A DNA stretch of 64,000 nt from Butyricimonas synergistica DSM 23225 (lineage in GTDB: Bacteria; Bacteroidota; Bacteroidia; Bacteroidales; Marinifilaceae). The stretch is from NCBI RefSeq assembly GCF_000379665.1, contig NZ_KB903369.1, positions 124,202 to 188,201 of the forward strand, given 5' to 3'. Below the pieces are notes generated by a model, which worked only from the letters and a program-made list of their open reading frames with translations, was not told the DNA's origin and did not search any database. This document shows positions 52,390 to 60,724 of this stretch, in pieces. How positions within the stretch are numbered: position 1 is the first letter of the stretch; the number at the start of each line of letters is the position of its first letter. The position numbers were made by a program, and so were the translations under genes.

Positions 52390-53943
52390 ATGAAAATATA
52401 TAGTAGAATATTAGCCATTGTATTCCTGTTGTCGTTCACGGCTTGCGAGAGCTGGTTGGATGTGCAGCAAGAGGGAGAATTTGAGTCGGAGCATTTGTTT
52501 GCTGAAGGAGAAGGATACAGAGCCGTGTTGAACGGTTTGTATAAATCCATGGGGGCTCCTAATTTGTATGGTCGGGAGTTGTCGTTTGAGATGCTGGATT
52601 GTATGTCCCAACAATATGATTTGAGTGATGATCAGGTGAATAGTAATGATGCGTATAGAGATTTTCAGGGATTCAGGTATTTGAACAATACGACTCGGGA
52701 TATGATTAACCAAGTGTGGTTGTCTGCTTTCAAGGTGATTGCCAATGCAAATGATTTGATTCAGAATATAGAGCAGGCTTCTGCCGACCAATTTCGGCAA
52801 GGCGAGTTGGAGAGAAGTCTGATCATGGGAGAGGCGTATGCCTGTCGGGCGTTGATGCACTTCGATATGCTGCGTTTGTTTGCTCCGGCACCCGTGAATG
52901 ATGACCAACAGACTTATGTGCCTTATGTTGAAACTTACCCGAATATCTTGGCAACGAGCATACAGGTGACTCCGTTCTTGGAGAAGGTGATTGACGATTT
53001 GAAACGTGCCAAAGAGTTGGTTGCCGTGTATGATACCACAGAAGCGGGGAAAGAAGCCAATGCGACAGCGTCGGCACGGACCTCTTTGCCCTCAGGTGCG
53101 GATTACGAGGACTTCTTTTACGGACGGGCTTATCGATTGAATTATTATGCAATTGTTGCCTTGCAGGCACGTGTGTATCAATATGCAAACCGTCTTGACG
53201 AGGCTTTTGCCTGTGCCAAGGAGGTGGTGGAGGCTGGAACACAAAATGGGGGTAAGGCTTTTTTTACAGATAATTTTAACGGATTGACTTCCGTTGTCGG
53301 TGATCCCGATGATCCTAATGGTATTGCAACCTTTGATGCCCGTGGTGATTATAAGTCGAAATCAAGCGTGCTTTTTGCTGCTTATAATAAAAGAGCGTAT
53401 GAAGATGCCGGTTTAGGAACTTATTTCAGACCGAAAGCCCCAGAGGGAGGTGGAGGAGCTCGTAATGTTTATTTCGTGGTACGGCGTGAGGAGTTATTCA
53501 AGAGTCGCGGTGTTGACGAATGGGAAACGGATATTCGTTCCAAAAACCTGATTTTTTATGCTCAAGGTGTGTATATGATTTCGGGTAAGTGGTATGTTCC
53601 TTCAAGAAATCCTGAAGAGAGCGAGCATTTGAGGATGTCCCCGGTATTGCGTTTGACAGAGATGCGCTACATTATGGCTGAGTATTATGCCAAGAAAGGA
53701 AATTTCGAAGAGGCATACTCTATCTTGAATGACATCCGGGAGAAGCGCGGTTTGGCGAATGTGTTGACCCAGCGAAACAGCTTTGCGGAATTCGTGACGG
53801 ATTTGGTGGAGGATGCGCGTCGGGAGTGGATTTCGGAAGGGCAGTTGTTCTACTTGTACAAGCGATTGGATGCTCCTTTTGAGCAGAACCGGAAATTGAC
53901 AAAAAGCGAGGCTTGCTTGCCTTTGCCAGCGGATCAGAAATAA
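52390..53943 (+). CDS. SusD/RagB-family outer-membrane lipoprotein (copy 2)
   Basis: This 517-aa partner of susC2 has the lipoprotein signal VFLLSFTACESWLDV. SusD motifs: GEGYRAVLNGLYKSMG, GEAYACRALMHFDMLRLFAPAP, RLTEMRYIMAEYYAKK, REWISEGQLFYLYKRLD. It is about 30 residues shorter than copy 1, mainly in the variable middle region, consistent with a different ligand. It starts 16 bases after susC2. Confidence 0.95.
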   Translation: MKIYSRILAIVFLLSFTACESWLDVQQEGEFESEHLFAEGEGYRAVLNGLYKSMGAPNLYGRELSFEMLDCMSQQYDLSDDQVNSNDAYRDFQGFRYLNNTTRDMINQVWLSAFKVIANANDLIQNIEQASADQFRQGELERSLIMGEAYACRALMHFDMLRLFAPAPVNDDQQTYVPYVETYPNILATSIQVTPFLEKVIDDLKRAKELVAVYDTTEAGKEANATASARTSLPSGADYEDFFYGRAYRLNYYAIVALQARVYQYANRLDEAFACAKEVVEAGTQNGGKAFFTDNFNGLTSVVGDPDDPNGIATFDARGDYKSKSSVLFAAYNKRAYEDAGLGTYFRPKAPEGGGGARNVYFVVRREELFKSRGVDEWETDIRSKNLIFYAQGVYMISGKWYVPSRNPEESEHLRMSPVLRLTEMRYIMAEYYAKKGNFEEAYSILNDIREKRGLANVLTQRNSFAEFVTDLVEDARREWISEGQLFYLYKRLDAPFEQNRKLTKSEACLPLPADQK

Positions 53944-53970
53944 ATCAGTTGAACTCGATAAAGAAATGTT

Positions 53971-54735
53971 ATGAAAAGAGGTATATATATATTATTCGTT
54001 ACGTTTGTGTTGTTAGCCGCTGCTTGTAGCAAGGATGAGATCAACATTTTTAGCGGGAAACATCAAATTTATTTCGATAAATTTTACATGAATGCCCTAG
54101 CTCCGGGAACCGAGCAGGCAGATACGACTCAAGCATCCTTCTTTTATTATCCGGATGGGACGAAATCGATACAGGTGAAATTGGCGGTGCAGTTGTCCGG
54201 AACGATGTTGGATTCGGATTTGCATTTTGGATTGAAGGCCATAGAGGAAGCTTCTACTGCCCAACCGGGGGAATACACGTTGGAGGAGCAATATACTTTT
54301 CATGCCCGTCCCGTGGCAGAGGGTGATAAGGAAATCCGGGATACAATCACGGTGACGTTGAACAAATCGGATCGTTTGGTGTCGTTGGGCGAAGAGGGCA
54401 TCCGCTTGGTAGTGGAGCTTGTCCCGAATGAAACGGTGGACCTCGGGCAATATGAACGTCGGCGTGCCGTGATCGTGTGGACGAACGTGGAGGGAATTCC
54501 CGAGTGGTGGGATTACGAGGTGCGGTATGCCCTATTGGGCGAGTATTCTTACGAGAAGTATAAATTGTTCTTGGAGGTAGTAGAAGAGGCTAACGATTTC
54601 AATGGCGAGCTGATCAAAGAGAATCCGGCAAAAGCGATTGATATGGTCAACCAGTTCAAAAAGTGGTTGAATGAACATTTAGATGATCCGGTTGATGGAG
54701 AAAAATACCAACGTATATTGAATTCATTGGTTTAA
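53971..54735 (+). CDS. DUF4843 lipoprotein (copy 2)
   Basis: This 254-aa lipoprotein (FVLLAAACSKDEIN) is paralogous to the protein at 44901: matching HQIYFDKFYMN, DLHFGLKAIEEASTA, EGIRLVVELVPNE and the LGEYSYEKYKLFLEVVE segment. Its C-terminus is helical and charged. It is probably a surface-exposed accessory of the SusCD2 complex. It starts 27 bases after susD2. Confidence 0.85.
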   Translation: MKRGIYILFVTFVLLAAACSKDEINIFSGKHQIYFDKFYMNALAPGTEQADTTQASFFYYPDGTKSIQVKLAVQLSGTMLDSDLHFGLKAIEEASTAQPGEYTLEEQYTFHARPVAEGDKEIRDTITVTLNKSDRLVSLGEEGIRLVVELVPNETVDLGQYERRRAVIVWTNVEGIPEWWDYEVRYALLGEYSYEKYKLFLEVVEEANDFNGELIKENPAKAIDMVNQFKKWLNEHLDDPVDGEKYQRILNSLV

Positions 54736-54752
54736 TGCTAAAATGAAAGAGT

Positions 54753-56423
54753 ATGAGAAATAGTATAATATTCTTAGGAATCTTCATGTTGGGCTTTTTA
54801 ACAGGCTGTTTTGATGATGAAGGAAATTATGATTATAAAAAAGTCAATGAACCGAATTGGAAGGAAAATACAATTCAAATGACCGCACGTGCGGGAGAGA
54901 TAACGAAGTTTAGAGGAAGTCCCTATTTTTCGTGGAGTGTGGATTCTTTACAACGGGCATCGGAAGTGACTTACGAGTGGAAGTTGGAAAACGAGGTGTT
55001 GAGTCATGAGGTGGATTTTGAGATGCCGACTAACGAGCTTATTGGGCGGATCGGTTTGGTGAAGATTGAGTCAAAACCTCGAAGTGGTACATTTTCGATC
55101 ATTGAAAAAAATACCGGAGTTACTTTTGTATTGCCGATATCTGTGACTTTTACACCTACAAATGCTTCGGCAGATTGGTTTGTGTTATCGGAAAACGGGG
55201 GAAATTCCAAACTTTCTTTCATCAAGCGTGTTGCGGATGCCGGCATTTGGAGTTACGAGTTGAGAGAAAATGTTTATGCAGAGACGAACGGTGAAGAGCT
55301 TGTCGGGACTCCCCAATTTATGAATTATGCTAGTGGGGCCACGCATATCGGGACGATGGGGACGATTACGGTGGTCACTTCTTCCGGGATGTACGAGATT
55401 AATTGTGAGAATTTCATGAAGGTGGGAAATTTGGAAGAGGTGCCGTGTGCCGGAAATATCACGGCTCGATATGATGTAAAAGGAACCGACTACGGTTTAC
55501 AGACTTTTGTGAAAGATGCGGATGGGTTGTTGTATCGCCGGATGATGAGTAAGAATAATTTGATGGGGGCATTTGGTCGGGAACCGATGGTTTTGGACGC
55601 CAAGGGATATAGTATTTCACATATTGGTCATTCTTCAACATGGTTTGATCCCATACCGTGTTATGACGCTTTGAATAGACGGGTGGTTACAATCTTATTC
55701 ACGAAGAGTGGAGCGTTGAAATTTGAGGAATGGTTTCCCGGTTCTGGAATGGGAAGTTGGGTTGAAGATGGCGAGCAATTTCAGATAGCCAATTTGGTAT
55801 CGACAAAATCAACGGCAAGTATGGAGATTGATGGATGTGCTGAGGTTTGGAATATGCCGGAAGGAACGAAACCTTTGTATCTCTGGTATGTAAAGGAGGC
55901 GGGGCATCCTTTTATGGGAGGGAATTATCCGGTTCTTGGGATGATTTACAATGATGTTTCCGGTAAGACTTGGTGGACAGAGTTTGCCACGAATGCGAAT
56001 ACCGGACAGGTGGAAAACAGAAGTGACAATAGACTCATGGAGTTTCCTGCGGGAAATTTGCAAGAAGGAACTCTTTTCTTGACCAGAATAGGATCAAACT
56101 ATGGAGCACAAAAGCAAGATTACGTATTATATAATAAGGGAAATGAGATCCGTTATATCGATCGTGCTTTGGGATATAGAGATCAGCCATTCATTACATT
56201 GGAAGATCCGAATGATCGAGTGACGTATATGGCTTGGGGGGCATACGAGTCCTATGGCAGATTGTTTGTGGGTACGGAAAAAGGAAATTTTATCGTGTAT
56301 AGTACACCGTATGGTGAACCTTTGACAGTTAATCCTAAAGTGATTAAGATATTGAATGTAGGGGGTAAGGTGGTTTCTTTAAAAGAGTTGAATAATGATA
56401 CACAAATTATAGATCAGTATTAA
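54753..56423 (+). CDS. PKD-like family surface lipoprotein (copy 2)
   Basis: This 556-aa lipoprotein (FLGIFMLGFLTGCFDDEGNY) has a PKD/Ig-like N-terminal domain (TYEWKLENEVLSHEVDFEMP) and a propeller-like C-terminal part (WFVLSENGGNSKLSFIKR, DAKGYSISHIGHSS, RLFVGTEKGNFIVYS), colinear with copy 1. The first ABC ATPase gene starts only 22 bases later with no terminator, which ties the SusCD operon to the ABC module. Role unknown. Confidence 0.8.
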   Translation: MRNSIIFLGIFMLGFLTGCFDDEGNYDYKKVNEPNWKENTIQMTARAGEITKFRGSPYFSWSVDSLQRASEVTYEWKLENEVLSHEVDFEMPTNELIGRIGLVKIESKPRSGTFSIIEKNTGVTFVLPISVTFTPTNASADWFVLSENGGNSKLSFIKRVADAGIWSYELRENVYAETNGEELVGTPQFMNYASGATHIGTMGTITVVTSSGMYEINCENFMKVGNLEEVPCAGNITARYDVKGTDYGLQTFVKDADGLLYRRMMSKNNLMGAFGREPMVLDAKGYSISHIGHSSTWFDPIPCYDALNRRVVTILFTKSGALKFEEWFPGSGMGSWVEDGEQFQIANLVSTKSTASMEIDGCAEVWNMPEGTKPLYLWYVKEAGHPFMGGNYPVLGMIYNDVSGKTWWTEFATNANTGQVENRSDNRLMEFPAGNLQEGTLFLTRIGSNYGAQKQDYVLYNKGNEIRYIDRALGYRDQPFITLEDPNDRVTYMAWGAYESYGRLFVGTEKGNFIVYSTPYGEPLTVNPKVIKILNVGGKVVSLKELNNDTQIIDQY

Positions 56424-56445
56424 AGTAGGATATAAATCATATTGT

Positions 56446-57366
56446 ATGTCAGAATCAATAGTAAAAATAGATCATTTGTCCCATCGTTACAGCGTGCAGT
56501 GGGCGATACGGGATATAGATTTTGAAATAACAAAAAATGGTATTTACGGGTTACTCGGCTCCAATGGAGCCGGGAAATCCACGACGATGAATATCATGTG
56601 CGGGGTGTTGAAGCAGACGGAGGGGGACGTTTACATCAAGGGGATCAGCGTGAGCAAGAACCCGGTGGAGGCGAAGCGGCATATCGGATTTTTGCCTCAG
56701 GTGCCGCCTTTGCACCCGGACTTGACGGTGGAGGAGTACCTGGAGTATTGCGCCGAGTTGCGTCATGTGCCGACCCGCGAGGTGAAGTCTGCCATCGGGG
56801 AAGCGATGGAGCGTTGCGGTATCACCCATTTCGCCAAACGGGTGCTTCATAACCTGTCGGGCGGTTACCAGCAGCGTGTGGGGATTGCCCAGGCGATTAT
56901 CCACAAGCCGGACCTGGTGGTGTTCGACGAGCCGACGAACGGTTTGGACCCGAACCAGATCGTAGAGGTGCGCCACTTGATCAAGGACATTGCCCGGGAG
57001 CGGACGGTAATTCTCTCGACGCATATCCTGACGGAGGTGCAGGCGACTTGCGATTATATCCGGATGATCGAGCAAGGGTCATTGGTGTTCTCGGGTACGG
57101 TGCATGAATTCGACAACTATATCCAGCCGAGTACGTTGCTGGTGTCGCTGGCGGCGGTCCCCCCGGTGGAAGATATTCAAGCCCTTCCGGGCGTGGTACG
57201 GGTGGACGAGTTGGGAGGTCCCCGTTTCCGGATTCATTTCTCGGACGCGCGGGAGGTGATGAACCGGATCGTGGAGGCAAGTTTCACCCGAGGTTGGCAG
57301 TTGACGGAATTGCAACAGGAGAAGAGTTCTTTGGATACGATTTTTGCGGAGTTGTCCAGAAAGTAA
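56446..57366 (+). CDS. ABC transporter ATPase, GldA-like (copy 1)
   Basis: This 306-aa cytoplasmic ATPase has Walker A GSNGAGKST (38-46), Q-loop Q85, signature LSGGYQQR (137-144), Walker B LVVFDEPTNGLD (157-168) and H-loop H193 (LSTHIL), plus a ~80-residue C-terminal extension typical of CcmA/GldA-like exporters. It should power the fused permease encoded next. The protein is identical to copy 2 except for D9 here against E9. It lies in operon 2, 22 bases after the PKD-like gene. Confidence 0.93.
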   Translation: MSESIVKIDHLSHRYSVQWAIRDIDFEITKNGIYGLLGSNGAGKSTTMNIMCGVLKQTEGDVYIKGISVSKNPVEAKRHIGFLPQVPPLHPDLTVEEYLEYCAELRHVPTREVKSAIGEAMERCGITHFAKRVLHNLSGGYQQRVGIAQAIIHKPDLVVFDEPTNGLDPNQIVEVRHLIKDIARERTVILSTHILTEVQATCDYIRMIEQGSLVFSGTVHEFDNYIQPSTLLVSLAAVPPVEDIQALPGVVRVDELGGPRFRIHFSDAREVMNRIVEASFTRGWQLTELQQEKSSLDTIFAELSRK

Positions 57367-57391
57367 GGTTAATTTTATATTCAGAATAGAG

Positions 57392-59755
57392 ATGAAGATT
57401 ATATTCAAGATAGCAAAAACGGAATTGCGGGACTTGTTTTACTCCCCGATCGCATGGTTGATTTTAATCATATTCACGTTCCAAACGGGGATGTTGTTTG
57501 CCGATTCGATTTCGCATATCGTGGCGACCCAAAGCAAGGGGTATAGCGGTTTGTACCGGACCTTGGGGATTTATGGCGGAGAGAGAGGTTTGTTCGTGGC
57601 GGTACAATCCTATTTGTATCTTTATATCCCGTTGTTGACGATGAGTTTGATGAGCCGGGAGTTGGGGAGTGGTTCTATCAAGTTGTTGTATTCCTCGCCG
57701 GTCACGAATGTTCAGATTATTTTGGGAAAATATTTCGCCATGCTGGCTTACGGGTTGGTGTTGACGGGCGTGTTGTTGGTTTACTCCATTTACGGGATGT
57801 GCACGATCGAGAACGTGGATACGCCTATTATTCTGACGGGTCTTCTCGGTTGTTACCTGTTGTTGTGTGCTTACGTGGCGGTAGGTTTGTTTGTGTCGAG
57901 CCTGACGCCTTATCAGATCGTGGCTGCCGTGGGCACGCTGGCGATTCTTGCCGTGTTTACTTACGTGAAGGGGATGTGGCAGGCGGTGCCTTTCCTTCGG
58001 GAAATCACTTACTGGTTTGGGATGACGGGACGGTCGGATAATTTCATGAACGGGATGATTTGCAGCGAGGATGTGCTTTATTTCGTGGTGGTGGTGCTTT
58101 TGTTCTTGTTGATGACGATCATTCGTTTGCAGAGCAGGCGGCAGAAGGTGCCTTTCCTGACCTTAGTCGGTAAATACGTGGGCGTCTGGGGTGTCGCCGT
58201 GGTGTTGGCTTTCGTTTCTTCCCGTCCGGTATTTAAAGGGTATTATGATGCCACGTACACGAAGATGAATACGTTGACACCTAATAGCCAAGAGATTATC
58301 AAGCAATTGAAAGGCGGTTTGACGATTACGACTTACGTGAACATCCTTGACGTGAATAATTGGGTGGGTTTCCCCGAAAATTATAACGAAGATGTACGTC
58401 TTTTCGAACAATACACCCGTTTCAAGCCGGAAATCAAGATGAAATACGTGCTCTATTATGACACGGTGAAAAACGACCAGCTTGAACAGGCATACCCGGG
58501 AATGACTTACGAGGAGAAGGCCAGGAAAGTGATTGAACGGCAGAAGTTGAATCCGCGGAAAATTTTAACGCCGGAAAAAATTCGGAAACGTATTGATCTG
58601 AGAACAACGGAGGGGAATCGTACGGTGCGTTTACTGGAACGCGAATCGGGAGAGAAAACTTTCTTGCGACTTTATAACGATGCCTCGATCCATCCCACGG
58701 AATCGGAAATTTCGGCAGCATTAAAGCGTTTGGTGATGACGGATTTGCCGACGATCGGCTTCCTAACCGGTCACGGGGAGCGTGAAACGGACCGCCCGGG
58801 AGATCGGAATTATTGTATGTTCACGCACTTGCCTATGTTGCGGCAGGCGCTGGTGAACCAAGGTTTCGATTATCAGGACGTGACGTTGGACCGGGAGATA
58901 CCGGAGGATATTAGTATTTTGGTTATTGCTGAGATGCGAGAACCCATGACGGAGGCGGAGAGGGTGTATTTTGACAAATACGTTGCCCGCGGGGGAAATC
59001 TCGTGATTATCGGGGAACCGGGGCGCCAGGAGGTAATGAATCCGATACTTGATCCGTTCGGGGTGAAATTAGTGGATGGTTTCCTGATCCAGCCGGAAGA
59101 GGAGAGTGAACCGCAAGAGTTGAAAGCGGATAATATGGACCTCGGGCCTTTTGCCGGATTCACGGCTCCGAAGCAGCCGATTGATTTGATTCGTACGCAA
59201 CCGACCAAGGGGGCTCAAAAATTGTCCTACTATTTTTCTTATATGATACCTAATTACGTTGCGGCGATGCCCACGGCTGCCGGTTTGGAGTACACGACGG
59301 ACAAGGGATTTGAGGTTATCCCGTTGTTCATGTCGGACTCTACTTGCTGGAACGAGTTGGAATACACGGATATCGTGGATAAGGACATCGTGTATAACCC
59401 GGCTGCCGGGGAGGTACAGAAATCGTATCCGTTGGCTTTGGCGTTATCCCGTAAAGTGGGTGACCGGGATCAGAAGATTGTTGTTCTTGGGGATGCGGAT
59501 TGCTTGAGTGACGGTGAGTTGACTCGTAGTAGACAGCCGTTGTGGACCGCTAATTACACGATTATTCAAGCCAGCTTCTTCTGGCTGTCGGATTACAAGG
59601 TGCCGATCGACATTAGACGCCCGAGTCCTATTGACCGAAGAGTAGACGTGAGTACATCCGGAGCAGAAGTGTTGAATTATGCCTTGATAGGCGGTTTCCC
59701 GGGATTATTGTTTATTCTTTATATGTTCATTTGGTTGAGAAGAAGGGGTAGGTAA
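57392..59755 (+). CDS. GldF-GldG-type fused ABC permease/auxiliary protein (copy 1)
   Basis: This 787-aa membrane protein has an N-terminal ABC-2/GldF-like permease (about 1-230, from MKIIFKIAKTELRDLFYSP, six TM segments), an extra TM near 265, and a long extracytoplasmic GldG/ABC-auxiliary region (about 285-750: LTPNSQEIIKQLKGGLTITT, IGFLTGHGERETDRPGDRNY, VVLGDADCLSDGELTRSR). A last TM leads to a basic tail WLRRRGR. In flavobacteria GldA/GldF/GldG act in gliding and secretion, and non-gliders use related proteins for unknown export. ATG 57392 is chosen because homology with copy 2 and the membrane domain begin there. Confidence 0.88.
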   Translation: MKIIFKIAKTELRDLFYSPIAWLILIIFTFQTGMLFADSISHIVATQSKGYSGLYRTLGIYGGERGLFVAVQSYLYLYIPLLTMSLMSRELGSGSIKLLYSSPVTNVQIILGKYFAMLAYGLVLTGVLLVYSIYGMCTIENVDTPIILTGLLGCYLLLCAYVAVGLFVSSLTPYQIVAAVGTLAILAVFTYVKGMWQAVPFLREITYWFGMTGRSDNFMNGMICSEDVLYFVVVVLLFLLMTIIRLQSRRQKVPFLTLVGKYVGVWGVAVVLAFVSSRPVFKGYYDATYTKMNTLTPNSQEIIKQLKGGLTITTYVNILDVNNWVGFPENYNEDVRLFEQYTRFKPEIKMKYVLYYDTVKNDQLEQAYPGMTYEEKARKVIERQKLNPRKILTPEKIRKRIDLRTTEGNRTVRLLERESGEKTFLRLYNDASIHPTESEISAALKRLVMTDLPTIGFLTGHGERETDRPGDRNYCMFTHLPMLRQALVNQGFDYQDVTLDREIPEDISILVIAEMREPMTEAERVYFDKYVARGGNLVIIGEPGRQEVMNPILDPFGVKLVDGFLIQPEEESEPQELKADNMDLGPFAGFTAPKQPIDLIRTQPTKGAQKLSYYFSYMIPNYVAAMPTAAGLEYTTDKGFEVIPLFMSDSTCWNELEYTDIVDKDIVYNPAAGEVQKSYPLALALSRKVGDRDQKIVVLGDADCLSDGELTRSRQPLWTANYTIIQASFFWLSDYKVPIDIRRPSPIDRRVDVSTSGAEVLNYALIGGFPGLLFILYMFIWLRRRGR

Positions 59756-59778
59756 AATTTGTAAATTAATCATATTGT

Positions 59779-60699
59779 ATGTCAGAATCAATAGTAAAAA
59801 TAGAACATTTATCCCATCGTTACAGCGTGCAGTGGGCGATACGGGATATAGATTTTGAAATCACCAAGAACGGTATTTACGGGTTACTCGGCTCCAATGG
59901 AGCCGGGAAATCCACGACGATGAATATCATGTGCGGGGTGTTGAAGCAGACAGAAGGGGACGTTTACATCAAGGGGATCAGCGTGAGCAAGAACCCGGTG
60001 GAGGCGAAGCGGCATATCGGATTCTTGCCTCAGGTGCCGCCTTTGCACCCGGACTTGACGGTGGAGGAGTACCTGGAGTATTGTGCCGAGTTGCGTCATG
60101 TGCCGACCCGCGAGGTGAAGTCAGCCATCGGGGAAGCGATGGAGCGTTGTGGTATCACTCATTTCGCCAAGCGGGTACTTCATAACCTGTCTGGCGGTTA
60201 CCAGCAACGGGTGGGGATTGCCCAGGCGATTATCCACAAGCCGGACTTGGTGGTGTTCGACGAGCCGACGAACGGTTTGGACCCGAACCAGATCGTAGAG
60301 GTGCGCCACTTGATCAAGGACATTGCCCGGGAGCGGACGGTAATTCTCTCGACACATATCCTGACGGAGGTGCAGGCGACTTGCGACTATATCCGTATGA
60401 TCGAGCAAGGGTCATTGGTATTCTCCGGTACGGTGCATGAATTCGACAACTATATCCAGCCGAGCACGTTGCTGGTGTCGCTGGCGGCGGTCCCCCCGGT
60501 GGAAGATATTCAAGCCCTTCCGGGCGTGGTACGGGTGGACGAGTTGGGAGGTCCCCGTTTCCGGATTCATTTCTCGGACGCGCGGGAGGTGATGAACCGG
60601 ATCGTGGAGGCAAGTTTCACCCGAGGTTGGCAGTTGACGGAATTGCAACAGGAGAAGAGTTCTTTGGATACGATTTTTGCGGAATTGTCCAGAAAGTAA
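59779..60699 (+). CDS. ABC transporter ATPase, GldA-like (copy 2)
   Basis: This 306-aa ATPase has all motifs at the same positions as copy 1 (Walker A 38-46, signature 137-144, Walker B 157-162). Only residue 9 differs (E for D). Silent DNA differences are scattered in the first two thirds and nearly absent in the last 260 bases, a pattern suggesting recent duplication or gene conversion. It starts 23 bases after the first GldFG-like gene and serves the second. Confidence 0.93.
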   Translation: MSESIVKIEHLSHRYSVQWAIRDIDFEITKNGIYGLLGSNGAGKSTTMNIMCGVLKQTEGDVYIKGISVSKNPVEAKRHIGFLPQVPPLHPDLTVEEYLEYCAELRHVPTREVKSAIGEAMERCGITHFAKRVLHNLSGGYQQRVGIAQAIIHKPDLVVFDEPTNGLDPNQIVEVRHLIKDIARERTVILSTHILTEVQATCDYIRMIEQGSLVFSGTVHEFDNYIQPSTLLVSLAAVPPVEDIQALPGVVRVDELGGPRFRIHFSDAREVMNRIVEASFTRGWQLTELQQEKSSLDTIFAELSRK

Positions 60700-60724
60700 G
60701 GTTAATTTTTTATTTAGAGTAGAG